The notes under the pieces: model-generated
Told to the model about the DNA's origin: nothing
The model's input: only the letters and a program-made list of their open reading frames with translations
Database searches by the model: none
In this document: in pieces, positions 47,191 to 55,673 of the stretch
Numbering within the stretch: position 1 is the first letter of the stretch
How the letters are laid out: every line of letters starts with the position of its first letter
Source: Mycobacterium sp. IS-1264
Lineage (GTDB): Bacteria; Actinomycetota; Actinomycetes; Mycobacteriales; Mycobacteriaceae
Length of the DNA: 64,000 nt
Assembly: GCF_001954195.1 (NCBI RefSeq)
Contig: NZ_MBES01000069.1
Location: 1-64,000, forward strand
Direction of reading: 5' to 3'
Translations under genes and position numbers: made by a program

Positions 47191-50100
47191 TCAGGGCTTG
47201 ATGCGGATCTCACCGGGCGACCACCATCCCGTGCGGGTCGCGGTGCCCAGGTCGAGTTGCGCGGGATGCGCGTCGGCGATGGTGTCGAACTTGCGCAACG
47301 AACCCCAGTCGCGGCCCCAGTCACGGGACAGATAGGTGGACATCACGTGGGCCCGCAGCAGCAAGTCGGTGATGCCCAGCAGGCCGCCGTTGGTGCCGTC
47401 CTCCCACGTGTCGGTGTCCATCTTCTTGGCCGTGTAGTCCGGGGTGATCCGGAATTTCGGGATTTCGGTGACGCCGTTGACGTGCAGCATCGGCTGCTGG
47501 CAGGGGAAGGCAAGCCCGACCGCCCAGTCGAGCAACACCGGTTGCGACGAGCCGACGTACTCCTGCAGCGAGCGCAACTCGGGCACCCGCGGCGGCGTCA
47601 CCGCGATCCAGTCCTCCGGCGTCAGCGACAGGTCCTCGGCCACCACCCGGACCGCAACCGCGCCGGCGGGCATCTGGGACCGGGCAAAGCGCAGGTTGCG
47701 CCACACCTTCGGCTGCTCGCCGTAGAGGTCGTACGGAACCAGCCTGCCGGCGGGCACCACGTCGCCGCCGGGGCCGGGCATGCCGTATTCCAGCACCACC
47801 GTCTGCCCGTTGGTATGCCCGTGCAGGACACTGTTTCCGGCGATCTTGCCCGCGGCCGTCACCACGACCAGCGGATGCCCGTCGTCCGGCTTGGGCAGCT
47901 GGTACCACGCCGATGTCAGCCTGCTCTGCTGTTGCGCACCGGTGGTGTAGCTGCCGGCCAGCGGAACCCGCGCGGGGTCCAGCCCGTAGGGCAGCGGTAC
48001 CACCGACCCGTTGACGCCGGGCGTGGTCAGCTTCGTCGGCGCATCCCAGTCGTAGTCCGTGCCGGGCTGGTTGGGCGTCATCCGAATCGCCTCGGCCACA
48101 GTGTGTTCCGGCACCCCGTCGGGCGTAAACCCGACCGGGTTGACGCCGCCCAAGGGGCCCAAAGGGCCCCAAGAACCCGAGTTGCCCGGCAGGGGCGCCA
48201 TGAAGCCCGCATTGCTGTCCGGCTCGACGAGCACATCGTCGGCCAGCCCGCAGCCGCCGGCGAACTCCCGCAGGTTGTCCCAGCCGTTGGAGTAAGTGGG
48301 GTATTGACGCACGATCCCGGCGACCATCGACGCGATGAACACCAGCACCATGAAGCCGGCCGCGATCGGGATCGGCGCGGTCGTCAACGCCCGGGCCAGC
48401 CGGCCCTCGCCGTGGCTCCTGGACGCGAAGTGCAACCAGACCGCGTAGAGCGCGGCGACGGCGAACAGGATGAAAAAGATTGTGCTGATGCTGATTCCAG
48501 CGATCTTCGGCATGATGCTGTTGAACGGAACGCCGTAGCTGGAGACGTACCACCAACCGTTGGTGGTGGCGAAGCACAACGCCATCAGGAACAGCACGGC
48601 GGCCAGGAAGGCCATCCGGTTGCGCGACCAGCGCAACACCGACGGTGACACCAGCACGGTGGTCAGCGCCGCCATCGCGGCGCCCACCGCGGCGAACAGC
48701 CCGAAGTGGTGCACCCACTTGGTCGGGGTGAACATCAGGAAGAACATGGTGGCGAAGATGACGCCCATCAGCCGCCACGCCGGCCCGCGGGCGACACCGG
48801 GAATCCGCTTGCGCCGCAACATGATGAACACCGCCGTGAACAGGCTCAGTGCGGTGATCAGAAAACCGAAGCGGCGCGACAACGAACCGTCGACGGTCGG
48901 CAGGATGAGGTAGTAGTAGCGCAGGTTCTCGGTGTACCAGGCCTGGCTCGGGCCGATCGCGGTGCGAATTCTGGTGGCCTCCAACACCGTTGCCAGGGTT
49001 TGGTCGGCGAACACCACGGTCAGGATCACGAACCCGGCCGCGAGCATCGGGGCCACCAGCGGCCAGGTGCCGACCACCCGATGGCGGTGGACCAGGATGC
49101 GCAGGATCGGGCGGCCACCGGCGACCAGCGCGGCCACCGCGATCAGCCCGGTGGGCTGCACCCCCAGCGTGAACGCGGCGGTCACCACCGCCAGCGCCGC
49201 CGGCGTCAACCGGGAGGCGCACATCGACCGCTCGATCAGCACCCAGGTGAGCAGCGAACCGAGCGCGATGATCGGCTCGGGGCGCAGACCGTTGTTGAAC
49301 GGCATCCACGCGGTCAGCAGCACCATGCCCGCCGCCCAGTTCGCGGCCGTGCTGGACGTCACCGCCGGCCCCAATCGGGGCAGCACCTCACGCGACAGCA
49401 GCAGCCAACACACCAGCCCCGCGATCAGGTCCGGCAAGCGCATCCACAGGCTGCCGTCGCTGACGTGGGTCATCAACGCCAGCAGGTTGTAGTACCAGCC
49501 GAACGGATCCTCCGGGCTGCCGAACCAACGGAAGTAGTTGGACATGTAGCCGGCGTGGTCGGCGACCCGGGCCATGCCCAGGATGTAGCCGTCGTCGGAG
49601 GAGTTCGCGCCGATGATGTGCCACAGCAGGAACCCGAATATCACCGCGGCGTCCACGAGCGTGAACTTGCGCCATCGGGTCGGGATCCAGCGCTGCATCC
49701 GGCGGCCGTCCAGCTGGTCCAGGCGCCACAGCGCGATCAGCGCCACGATCGTCGACACGATCGCCAGCACCATCGCAAGCAACTTGAGCGTCGTCGGCGT
49801 GGTGGAAAAACGGGTGTCGATCGTCGCCGACAGCCGCAGCCCGGGCGGGGCGGGACCGCTCAGATCGGTGAACACCCCGACGATCTGCGGGCGCAGGTTC
49901 GGATCGGCGAAACCGCCGCCCGCCGGCTTGCCCGCGGCGTCGGTCAACCCGACAAAGGTCGCGAAGGTGCCCGCGCGCGTGGAGGTAACTTCGATGCGCT
50001 GGCATTGCGGCGATGCGGCCTGATCCCGGGACACGCTGGCGATCACCACGTTGCGGTCGGTGACGTCGACACGCTGGCCGTTGACGACGACGAACAACGC

Positions 50101-50397
50101 ATTGAGCGCGGCGTCCTTGCCCTTCTTGGGTGCAGTGCTCAGCACGACCCCGCCCTCGGGCGGCAGGTCGCGCACCACCGAGCACGGCGCGGTTGCCGTC
50201 ACATCGACCGGGTTCAGCGAAATCAACGGCGCCGTAACGTTATTCAGCTGGCCGTTTTGCGGCCAGTTCAGCGTCGCGGTGGTCTGCACTACGGGCAGCA
50301 GCGGTGTCGCGACCGACAGGATGAATCCGACCAGCCCGGCGATCGTCGCCACCCAGCGCGTCACCCGTACGTTGCCCGCAACGGCGGTCGCGCTCAT
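47191..50397 (-). CDS. embB: arabinosyltransferase EmbB
   Basis: 1068-aa GT-C membrane arabinosyltransferase making the 3,5-branched arabinan of arabinogalactan; a target of ethambutol. About 13-15 membrane segments precede a large C-terminal carbohydrate-binding domain. The GT-C Asp pair is in GANSSDDGYILGMARVADH (D268-D269). The ethambutol-determining Met (M306 in M. tuberculosis) is M275, and Q497 corresponds to Q466, both wild-type. Position 406 is Pro (P375) instead of Gly. It lacks about 20 residues present in M. tuberculosis between ~230 and ~236. Its ATG overlaps the embA stop (ATGA). Confidence 0.98.
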   Translation of the reverse strand: MSATAVAGNVRVTRWVATIAGLVGFILSVATPLLPVVQTTATLNWPQNGQLNNVTAPLISLNPVDVTATAPCSVVRDLPPEGGVVLSTAPKKGKDAALNALFVVVNGQRVDVTDRNVVIASVSRDQAASPQCQRIEVTSTRAGTFATFVGLTDAAGKPAGGGFADPNLRPQIVGVFTDLSGPAPPGLRLSATIDTRFSTTPTTLKLLAMVLAIVSTIVALIALWRLDQLDGRRMQRWIPTRWRKFTLVDAAVIFGFLLWHIIGANSSDDGYILGMARVADHAGYMSNYFRWFGSPEDPFGWYYNLLALMTHVSDGSLWMRLPDLIAGLVCWLLLSREVLPRLGPAVTSSTAANWAAGMVLLTAWMPFNNGLRPEPIIALGSLLTWVLIERSMCASRLTPAALAVVTAAFTLGVQPTGLIAVAALVAGGRPILRILVHRHRVVGTWPLVAPMLAAGFVILTVVFADQTLATVLEATRIRTAIGPSQAWYTENLRYYYLILPTVDGSLSRRFGFLITALSLFTAVFIMLRRKRIPGVARGPAWRLMGVIFATMFFLMFTPTKWVHHFGLFAAVGAAMAALTTVLVSPSVLRWSRNRMAFLAAVLFLMALCFATTNGWWYVSSYGVPFNSIMPKIAGISISTIFFILFAVAALYAVWLHFASRSHGEGRLARALTTAPIPIAAGFMVLVFIASMVAGIVRQYPTYSNGWDNLREFAGGCGLADDVLVEPDSNAGFMAPLPGNSGSWGPLGPLGGVNPVGFTPDGVPEHTVAEAIRMTPNQPGTDYDWDAPTKLTTPGVNGSVVPLPYGLDPARVPLAGSYTTGAQQQSRLTSAWYQLPKPDDGHPLVVVTAAGKIAGNSVLHGHTNGQTVVLEYGMPGPGGDVVPAGRLVPYDLYGEQPKVWRNLRFARSQMPAGAVAVRVVAEDLSLTPEDWIAVTPPRVPELRSLQEYVGSSQPVLLDWAVGLAFPCQQPMLHVNGVTEIPKFRITPDYTAKKMDTDTWEDGTNGGLLGITDLLLRAHVMSTYLSRDWGRDWGSLRKFDTIADAHPAQLDLGTATRTGWWSPGEIRIKP

Positions 50398-53300
50398 GGG
50401 AGGGCCCTAATCGGTCCTTGCCGGCTCCAGCCGTGCACTGTGATCACACCCTGTTCGACGACGGCGTCCGGCGCCTGCTGCGTTGGCACCAGCGGGTAGT
50501 ACTGCTCGACCGATCCCCAGTCCCGGTACCAGTCGCCGCGCAGGTAGGTCGAGATCGTCGAGGTGCGCAGCATCGCCTGCAGGAACAGGAACGGACCGCC
50601 GGCCTCGCTGGACTGCCACAGGTTCGACGACACCGCCGTCTGCTTGCGCTCGGGCAGGATGCGGTAGCGCGGAAGTTCCGCAACCCCAAGGTGTTCCGAG
50701 AAGGGCCGCTGGCACGGGAAGTTGGCGGCGGTGGCGATGTCCATCAGCACCGGCGTCTGCGACCCGATCAACTGCTGCAGGGTTTCCAGCACCGGCACCC
50801 GCGGCGGCGTGAACGCGAACCACTGCTCGGAACTCAGGTTCGGGTCGTAGGCGACGATGCGCGCCACGTTGGCCTCCGGCGGCGCCCACGTCAACGGGAA
50901 GCGCAGGTTGCGCCACGCCGGTTGCGGACCGAAGTCGATCGGATACACCTCACCGAGCGGCTGGGTGGTGCCGTCGGGACGGCTGACGCCCCACTGCAAT
51001 TTCAGCGACTGCCCGTAGGTAAAGGTGCCGTCCTCTTTGTAGGACCAGATAGCTCCCGCGGCCGAGACCGCCACCAGCGGCCGGTCCGCGGTGCGCGGCG
51101 GCAATTGGTACCACGACGACGTGGCGGTGGCGGCGAGCGTGTTCTCGCCGTAGCTGCCCATCACCGGGGTGCGGGCCGGGTCCAGGCCGAACGGCAGCGC
51201 CGCGTGCGAGCCGTTCACCCCGACGGGACCCTTGCCGCCCGCGGTGCCCGCGGAGTCGCTGTAGGCGACGTTGGGCTTGTTGGGCGACGCGTCGGAGTTC
51301 ACCACCCCGGGCTTGCTCACCACCGGGTCGGACTGCAGGTCGTCGCCCACACCCTCGGGCTTGAAGCCGACCGGTTTGACGCCCCCGAGCGGACCGTCGG
51401 GTCCGAAGCTCTGTCCCGGAACCGGTTGCAGTAGACCGGCGTTGGGGTCGGGCTCGGTCAGGACGTCGTCGGCCATGGCGCAGCTGGTCGGCGACAGGCC
51501 CGAGGTGATCGCGGCCAGGTTGGCCTTGCCGGTGGTGTAGAGCGGGTAGCGGACCGCCGCCCCCTTGGCGAGCGAGGCGACCTCGCCGACGACCATGATC
51601 GTCGCGACTACCAGCAGCGGGGTGGAGGCCAGCACGCGGTTTCGCCGGTTGTCCTTGACCTCGGTGTGCCCGGCGTAGTCCATGCGGAAGTGGTACCAAG
51701 CGGCCAGCAACCCGGTGAAGATCGACAACGTCAAGAACATCGACGTGACCGGATGGCTCGCGATGACCGGCTGGATGTCGAACCACGGCACCCCGTAGTT
51801 GCCGACGTAGAACCAGCCGTTGATGCCCGATGTCGCCCACGCCAGCACGAACAGCAGCGCGGTGACGTACAGCGTCAGGTTGCGCCGGCTGTGCAGGCCG
51901 ATCCGCATGAAGGTGAACGCGGCGAGCGCGCCGAGCGCGCCAGCCAGCCCGGCGAACGCACCGAACTGCACGGCCCACTTCGTCGGCGTGAAATGCAGCA
52001 GCAGCAGGCCGACCGCGGTGGTGCCGATCAGTCGCCACGCAGGGCCGCTGGCAAGACCGGGCACCCCGCCGCGCCGCAGCAGCACCACCAGCCCGCCGAA
52101 CAGGCAGAGCAGCATCACCAGGACCGCGAATCGCCGCGACATCGATCCGTCGGGATTGGATTCCACGGTCAGGAAGTAGTAGCGCAGGAAGTCCTGATAC
52201 CAGGCGATCGTCGGACCGACCTTGTATTTGATGCGAGCCGACTCGGCGACGGTGGCCAGCGTTTCGCTGCGGAACACCACCAAGGTGATCAGCGACAGCG
52301 ACGCGCCCAGCACCAGCAGCGGCGCGAGCAGGCCGTCGGTCGCCCGGCGGCGACGGATCGTGCGGGCGATGGCCCGGGCCCCGGTGAGCAGCGCGGCGAC
52401 GGCGATCAGTCCCTGCGGCGCCAGCGTCACGGTCAGCATCGCGACGATGATGGCGACCGCGGCGGGGGCCAGCCGCCCCAGCGCGATGGCGCGCTCCACC
52501 AGCATCCAGGTGACCAGCACGCCGAGCGCGATCAGCGGCTCGGGCCGCAGGCCGTTGTTGAACGGCAGCCACGCGGCCAGAAACACCACGCCCGCGGTCA
52601 ACACCGCCACCCGGTTGGCGGCCAGGCCGCCCCGCGCGGGGCCCAGCCGTCGCAGCACCCAGTGACCGATGATCAGCCAGCAGGCGATCCCGGCCAGCAG
52701 GGCCGGCAGCCGCATCCACACGCCGGCGGTGCTGACCGACGCCAGTTTGGACAGCACCGCGAGATACCAGTCGAACGGCGCGTCCGTCGTGCCAAAGTAG
52801 CGGTAATAGTTGGCGACGTAGCCGGCCTGCGGCGCGACCCGGGCGATGGTCAGGTTGTAGCCGTCGTCGGACGAGGTGGCGCCGATGACATGCCACAGCA
52901 GCAGGGTCCCGATGACCCCGAGGTCAGCGAGCCACGTCGCGGCGCCCACCCGCCACCACGTCGCCCAGTGCGCGCGCGGACGGTACCGCGACAGCCACAC
53001 GATCGGCGAGCGCCAGTTGATCAGCGTGTCGCCGCGGCTGCGCCGGTCCAGGGTCGCCATCGCCAGGATGGCGACGAGCACCGCGAGCGCGCCCGCGATC
53101 ATCGCCACCTTTTTCGTAAGGGTGGGCGCGGTGATGAAGCGGGTGTCGATGTCGATGCGGGCGGACAACCCCGGCTGCGCGGGCACCTTCATGTCGGTGA
53201 AGATCCCGCCGACCTGCGGCTTCTTTTCCGACGGCAGCAGTCCCGAGGCGCCGGGGATGCCCACGAAATCCGCGCCGGCAACCCCGGCGTCGGCCCAGAT

Positions 53301-53717
53301 GTGCAGCACGCTGCAGGCGCCGGCGGCGATCGCCGACCGCTGTGCGACCGCGGCCACGGTGTCCCGGAAGGCGACGACGACGGTGTCCTTGTTGGCCCGC
53401 ACGAAGAGCCCGTTTTTGCCGGCGTCCACCCCGCCGGCCGGCAGGGTCGACAGCACCAGGCCGCCGTCGGCGGGCAACGTGGTGATCGCCGGGCAGGGGA
53501 TGGATATGTCCAGGGCCCGCGGCGCGCCGGACACCAGCGGCGCGGTGATCTGGGTGACGTGCCCGTCCGCGCTGCCCTGGGGCCACAGCACGGTCGCCGT
53601 CGTCTGCTTGACCGGCAGCAACGGGACGATGACGCACAACAGCAGACCCACGAGGCCCGCGACGGTGGCGATCAAGCGCGGGGTCCGCTGCGATCGCTGA
53701 CTACCGTCGTGGGGCAC
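50394..53717 (-). CDS. embA: arabinosyltransferase EmbA
   Basis: 1107-aa GT-C arabinosyltransferase that pairs with EmbB on arabinogalactan. Same architecture: N-terminal membrane segment, Ig-like periplasmic loop, GT-C motif GATSSDDGYNLTIARVAPQAG, the conserved FNNGLRPEPLIALG, and a C-terminal carbohydrate-binding module with WRNLRFPLTW and FAFTPPRVPVLETLQQLI. GTG start at 53717. It overlaps embB, so the two are coupled. Upstream is the TIGR03083-type gene on the same strand 70 bp away, not embC as in M. tuberculosis. Confidence 0.97.
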   Translation of the reverse strand: MPHDGSQRSQRTPRLIATVAGLVGLLLCVIVPLLPVKQTTATVLWPQGSADGHVTQITAPLVSGAPRALDISIPCPAITTLPADGGLVLSTLPAGGVDAGKNGLFVRANKDTVVVAFRDTVAAVAQRSAIAAGACSVLHIWADAGVAGADFVGIPGASGLLPSEKKPQVGGIFTDMKVPAQPGLSARIDIDTRFITAPTLTKKVAMIAGALAVLVAILAMATLDRRSRGDTLINWRSPIVWLSRYRPRAHWATWWRVGAATWLADLGVIGTLLLWHVIGATSSDDGYNLTIARVAPQAGYVANYYRYFGTTDAPFDWYLAVLSKLASVSTAGVWMRLPALLAGIACWLIIGHWVLRRLGPARGGLAANRVAVLTAGVVFLAAWLPFNNGLRPEPLIALGVLVTWMLVERAIALGRLAPAAVAIIVAMLTVTLAPQGLIAVAALLTGARAIARTIRRRRATDGLLAPLLVLGASLSLITLVVFRSETLATVAESARIKYKVGPTIAWYQDFLRYYFLTVESNPDGSMSRRFAVLVMLLCLFGGLVVLLRRGGVPGLASGPAWRLIGTTAVGLLLLHFTPTKWAVQFGAFAGLAGALGALAAFTFMRIGLHSRRNLTLYVTALLFVLAWATSGINGWFYVGNYGVPWFDIQPVIASHPVTSMFLTLSIFTGLLAAWYHFRMDYAGHTEVKDNRRNRVLASTPLLVVATIMVVGEVASLAKGAAVRYPLYTTGKANLAAITSGLSPTSCAMADDVLTEPDPNAGLLQPVPGQSFGPDGPLGGVKPVGFKPEGVGDDLQSDPVVSKPGVVNSDASPNKPNVAYSDSAGTAGGKGPVGVNGSHAALPFGLDPARTPVMGSYGENTLAATATSSWYQLPPRTADRPLVAVSAAGAIWSYKEDGTFTYGQSLKLQWGVSRPDGTTQPLGEVYPIDFGPQPAWRNLRFPLTWAPPEANVARIVAYDPNLSSEQWFAFTPPRVPVLETLQQLIGSQTPVLMDIATAANFPCQRPFSEHLGVAELPRYRILPERKQTAVSSNLWQSSEAGGPFLFLQAMLRTSTISTYLRGDWYRDWGSVEQYYPLVPTQQAPDAVVEQGVITVHGWSRQGPIRALP

Positions 53718-53787
53718 GAGGCTCGATCGTAGGGGACGGCGCTATGGACCCCGGCGACGGACGCGGCGATGGCCGCTTGAAAAAGCG

Positions 53788-54429
53788 CTACGCCGGCGCC
53801 GGCAGTCGAGCGGCCAGCGTGGCGCGGCCGGGACCGTCGAGGTCCGCCAGGGCCGCGCGGCGGCCCGACATCGCCATCAGCAAGGCTTCGCCGATGCCGG
53901 TCACCTCGGGGCCGCGGCCATGTGCCCAGTCGACGTCGGTGGCGCGTAGTCGCAATCCCCTGATCCGGCGTCCGGCGCCCAGTCGGGGATTGCCGGGCAC
54001 CAGGCCGAGAACCCGCTCGAGCCGATCCGCCGGGATGGTGCGCGGCCGCCCCAGCGCGCGCCGGATGTCTTGATGATGGATCGTGCCGTCGACGAGCGCG
54101 ATCATGCCGCCGAAACCTGCTGTCAATCCACGTGGTTCGAGGTGATCGCGCAGAAACTCCAGCAGCTGTTGCGGGCTCAGCGCCGTGAATTCGTCGACAC
54201 CCACCTGGTTGGCCCGCACGATCCAGCCCTTCGCGAAGCGCTTCAGCAGGCCCAGGGTACCGAGCTCTTCATAGCTGATCACATGCGCGACAACGTCTTT
54301 GACGGTCCACTTGGAACACAGGCTGGGCGCCTCCCAGTCCGACGGGGTCAGGGTGGCCAGGAATTCCGCGAGATCGGCCCGTTCGGCGCGGGCCATGCTC
54401 ATCAGCGATTGGGTCCCCCGTGCGGTCAT
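53788..54429 (-). CDS. maleylpyruvate isomerase family mycothiol-dependent enzyme
   Basis: 213-aa protein of the DinB-like/TIGR03083 family (mycothiol-dependent maleylpyruvate isomerase-type). The N-terminal four-helix metal-binding region has WTVKDVVAHVISYEELG (His) and a later IALVDGTIHHQDIRRALG with the paired His typical of this group. Probably acts with mycothiol as cofactor; substrate unknown. Third gene of the ArsR-SRPBCC operon, ATGA overlap with the SRPBCC gene. It precedes embA by 70 bp and could be cotranscribed with it. Confidence 0.82.
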   Translation of the reverse strand: MTARGTQSLMSMARAERADLAEFLATLTPSDWEAPSLCSKWTVKDVVAHVISYEELGTLGLLKRFAKGWIVRANQVGVDEFTALSPQQLLEFLRDHLEPRGLTAGFGGMIALVDGTIHHQDIRRALGRPRTIPADRLERVLGLVPGNPRLGAGRRIRGLRLRATDVDWAHGRGPEVTGIGEALLMAMSGRRAALADLDGPGRATLAARLPAPA

Positions 54430-54908
54430 GGCCGGACCCCGGCGGCGAAGAGGCCGGTGTAGCGGGCCAGATACAGCGGCCAGCCGGCGTCGCCGTCGAC
54501 GCCCTCGGCGAGCGACTGCCAGCCGGCGCCGTGCCGGTCCAGGTGGCGGTGCTCGAGGTCGACGCGGGTGCGGCCGTCGGACTCTGCGGTGAAGCGCACC
54601 TCGACCTCGCTGGTCTTCGACTGATCGGGTTCGATCTGCCAGGTCGGACCGATGTCCCAGCTGAACACCAGGCGGGTGGGAGGCTCGTAGACCAGTACGC
54701 GCGCCCATTGGCAGACGCTGCCGTCGACCCCGCGGTCATAGATGTGTCCGCCGACGCGGGGCTCGAATACCGTCTCGGCGATCGGGACGGTCAGCAGGTT
54801 GTGCTCGCGCGGCTTGAAGTCGCCGAAGCGCTCGGTGAAGACGGCGAACGCGCGTTCGATCCCGGCGTTGACCACGACGCGGTGCTGGATGCTCGGGGTT
54901 CGGGTCAT
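54426..54908 (-). CDS. SRPBCC-family protein (AHSA1-like)
   Basis: 160-aa START/Bet v1-like fold protein. Family pattern: SIQHRVVVNAGIERAFAVFTERFGDF at the start, FEPRVGGHIYDR, WARVLVYEPPTRLVFSWDI, and VDLEHRHLDRHGAGW toward the end. Such proteins bind hydrophobic ligands, and pairing with an ArsR regulator is a standard gene arrangement. It overlaps both neighbours by ATGA. Ligand unknown. Confidence 0.85.
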   Translation of the reverse strand: MTRTPSIQHRVVVNAGIERAFAVFTERFGDFKPREHNLLTVPIAETVFEPRVGGHIYDRGVDGSVCQWARVLVYEPPTRLVFSWDIGPTWQIEPDQSKTSEVEVRFTAESDGRTRVDLEHRHLDRHGAGWQSLAEGVDGDAGWPLYLARYTGLFAAGVRP

Positions 54909-55228
54909 GATCCATCTCCTTCTATGTCAACGGCCTTCGCGTAGTTGGCCAGCGCCCGCGTCCAGAACCGGTCCAGGTCGGCGCGCAACGCCTCGAGGCC
55001 GGTCGGGTCGAGCTGGTAGACGCGCCGGGTTCCCGCTGCGCGGTCGCGCACCAGCCCGGCGCACTTGAGCACTTTGAGGTGCTGCGAAACGGCCGGCCTG
55101 CTGACCGGGAGGTCGCGGGCGAGTTCACCGACGGCCGCGGGGCCATGCGCGAGGCGCTCCACGATGGCCCGTCGCGTTCGATCCGCGAGGGCCAGCCAGG
55201 CATCGCCATCGGCTTGGTAAGTGACCAC
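54905..55228 (-). CDS. ArsR-family transcriptional regulator
   Basis: 107-aa winged-helix repressor: LADRTRRAIVERLAHGPAAVGELARDLPVSRPAVSQHLKVLKCAGLV contains the ArsR helix-turn-helix, followed by the wing DRAAGTRRVYQLDP. No CxC metal-binding motif is seen, so it is likely a ligand-sensing rather than metal-sensing member. GTG start at 55228. First gene of the operon; an inverted repeat 6 bp upstream may be its own operator. The operon is inserted between embC and embA. Confidence 0.87.
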   Translation of the reverse strand: MVTYQADGDAWLALADRTRRAIVERLAHGPAAVGELARDLPVSRPAVSQHLKVLKCAGLVRDRAAGTRRVYQLDPTGLEALRADLDRFWTRALANYAKAVDIEGDGS

Positions 55229-55233
55229 GAACC

Positions 55234-55249
55234 GTAAGTGTAGGCTTAC
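55234..55249. promoter_or_regulatory. probable ArsR operator (GTAAG-N6-CTTAC)
   Basis: GTAAG at 55234-55238 and CTTAC at 55245-55249 form an inverted repeat directly upstream of the arsR start and within the divergent gap before the small secreted-protein gene. The short AT-rich arms fit an ArsR-type site. Binding is inferred. Confidence 0.5.
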
Positions 55250-55312
55250 CGAATCAGGGCATCAATACCCGATTTGGGATCGGTAGCAACCTTGACCGTT
55301 TGCACTCGCGGC

Positions 55313-55663
55313 ATGAACATTTCTCACAACATGAACCGCATGCTCGCGGGGGCGTTGCTCTCGGGTGGCTTCGCCGTCGTCGGGTTGGGCCTGACGGCGG
55401 GAACCGGCCACGCCCAGCCCGCCCCGATGGTGTGCCAGGACGGCGGCACGGTACCTAGCCCGACGAACAGCTGCACCTACCAATGGTGCCCAGGTTCGCC
55501 GGTGATGAAGAACATGCCGGACTGGGACAGAAACGCCTGTCACCCTTGGTATTTCGATCAGAACAGCCCGGTAACCAATTCGACGATCATCGAAGGGTTT
55601 CCGTCGCCGCGGCCGCCGTCGCCGCCGTGCATACCGTTCATCAATTGCCTGCCCGGGCTGTGA
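55313..55663 (+). CDS. small secreted protein, Cys/Pro-rich
   Basis: 116-aa exported protein. Signal peptide (MNRMLAGALLSGGFAVVGLGLTAGTGHA ending before QPAPM) is followed by a mature part with six cysteines (MVCQDGG, NSCTYQWCPG, RNACHPWYF, PPCIPFINCLPG) and a Pro-rich tail. The pattern NMPDWDRNACHPWYF recurs in small mycobacterial secreted proteins as I recall it; function unknown. ATG at 55313 assumed, with ATG at 55331 also possible. Transcribed opposite to the emb genes, it ends 10 bp from the embC stop. Confidence 0.72.
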   Translation: MNISHNMNRMLAGALLSGGFAVVGLGLTAGTGHAQPAPMVCQDGGTVPSPTNSCTYQWCPGSPVMKNMPDWDRNACHPWYFDQNSPVTNSTIIEGFPSPRPPSPPCIPFINCLPGL

Positions 55664-55673
55664 GGCGAGAGGG

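Noticed and set aside
54422..54708. N-terminal extension of the mycothiol-dependent enzyme
   Set aside because: The extension reads the SRPBCC gene out of phase; the ATGA overlap at 54426-54429 marks the true start.
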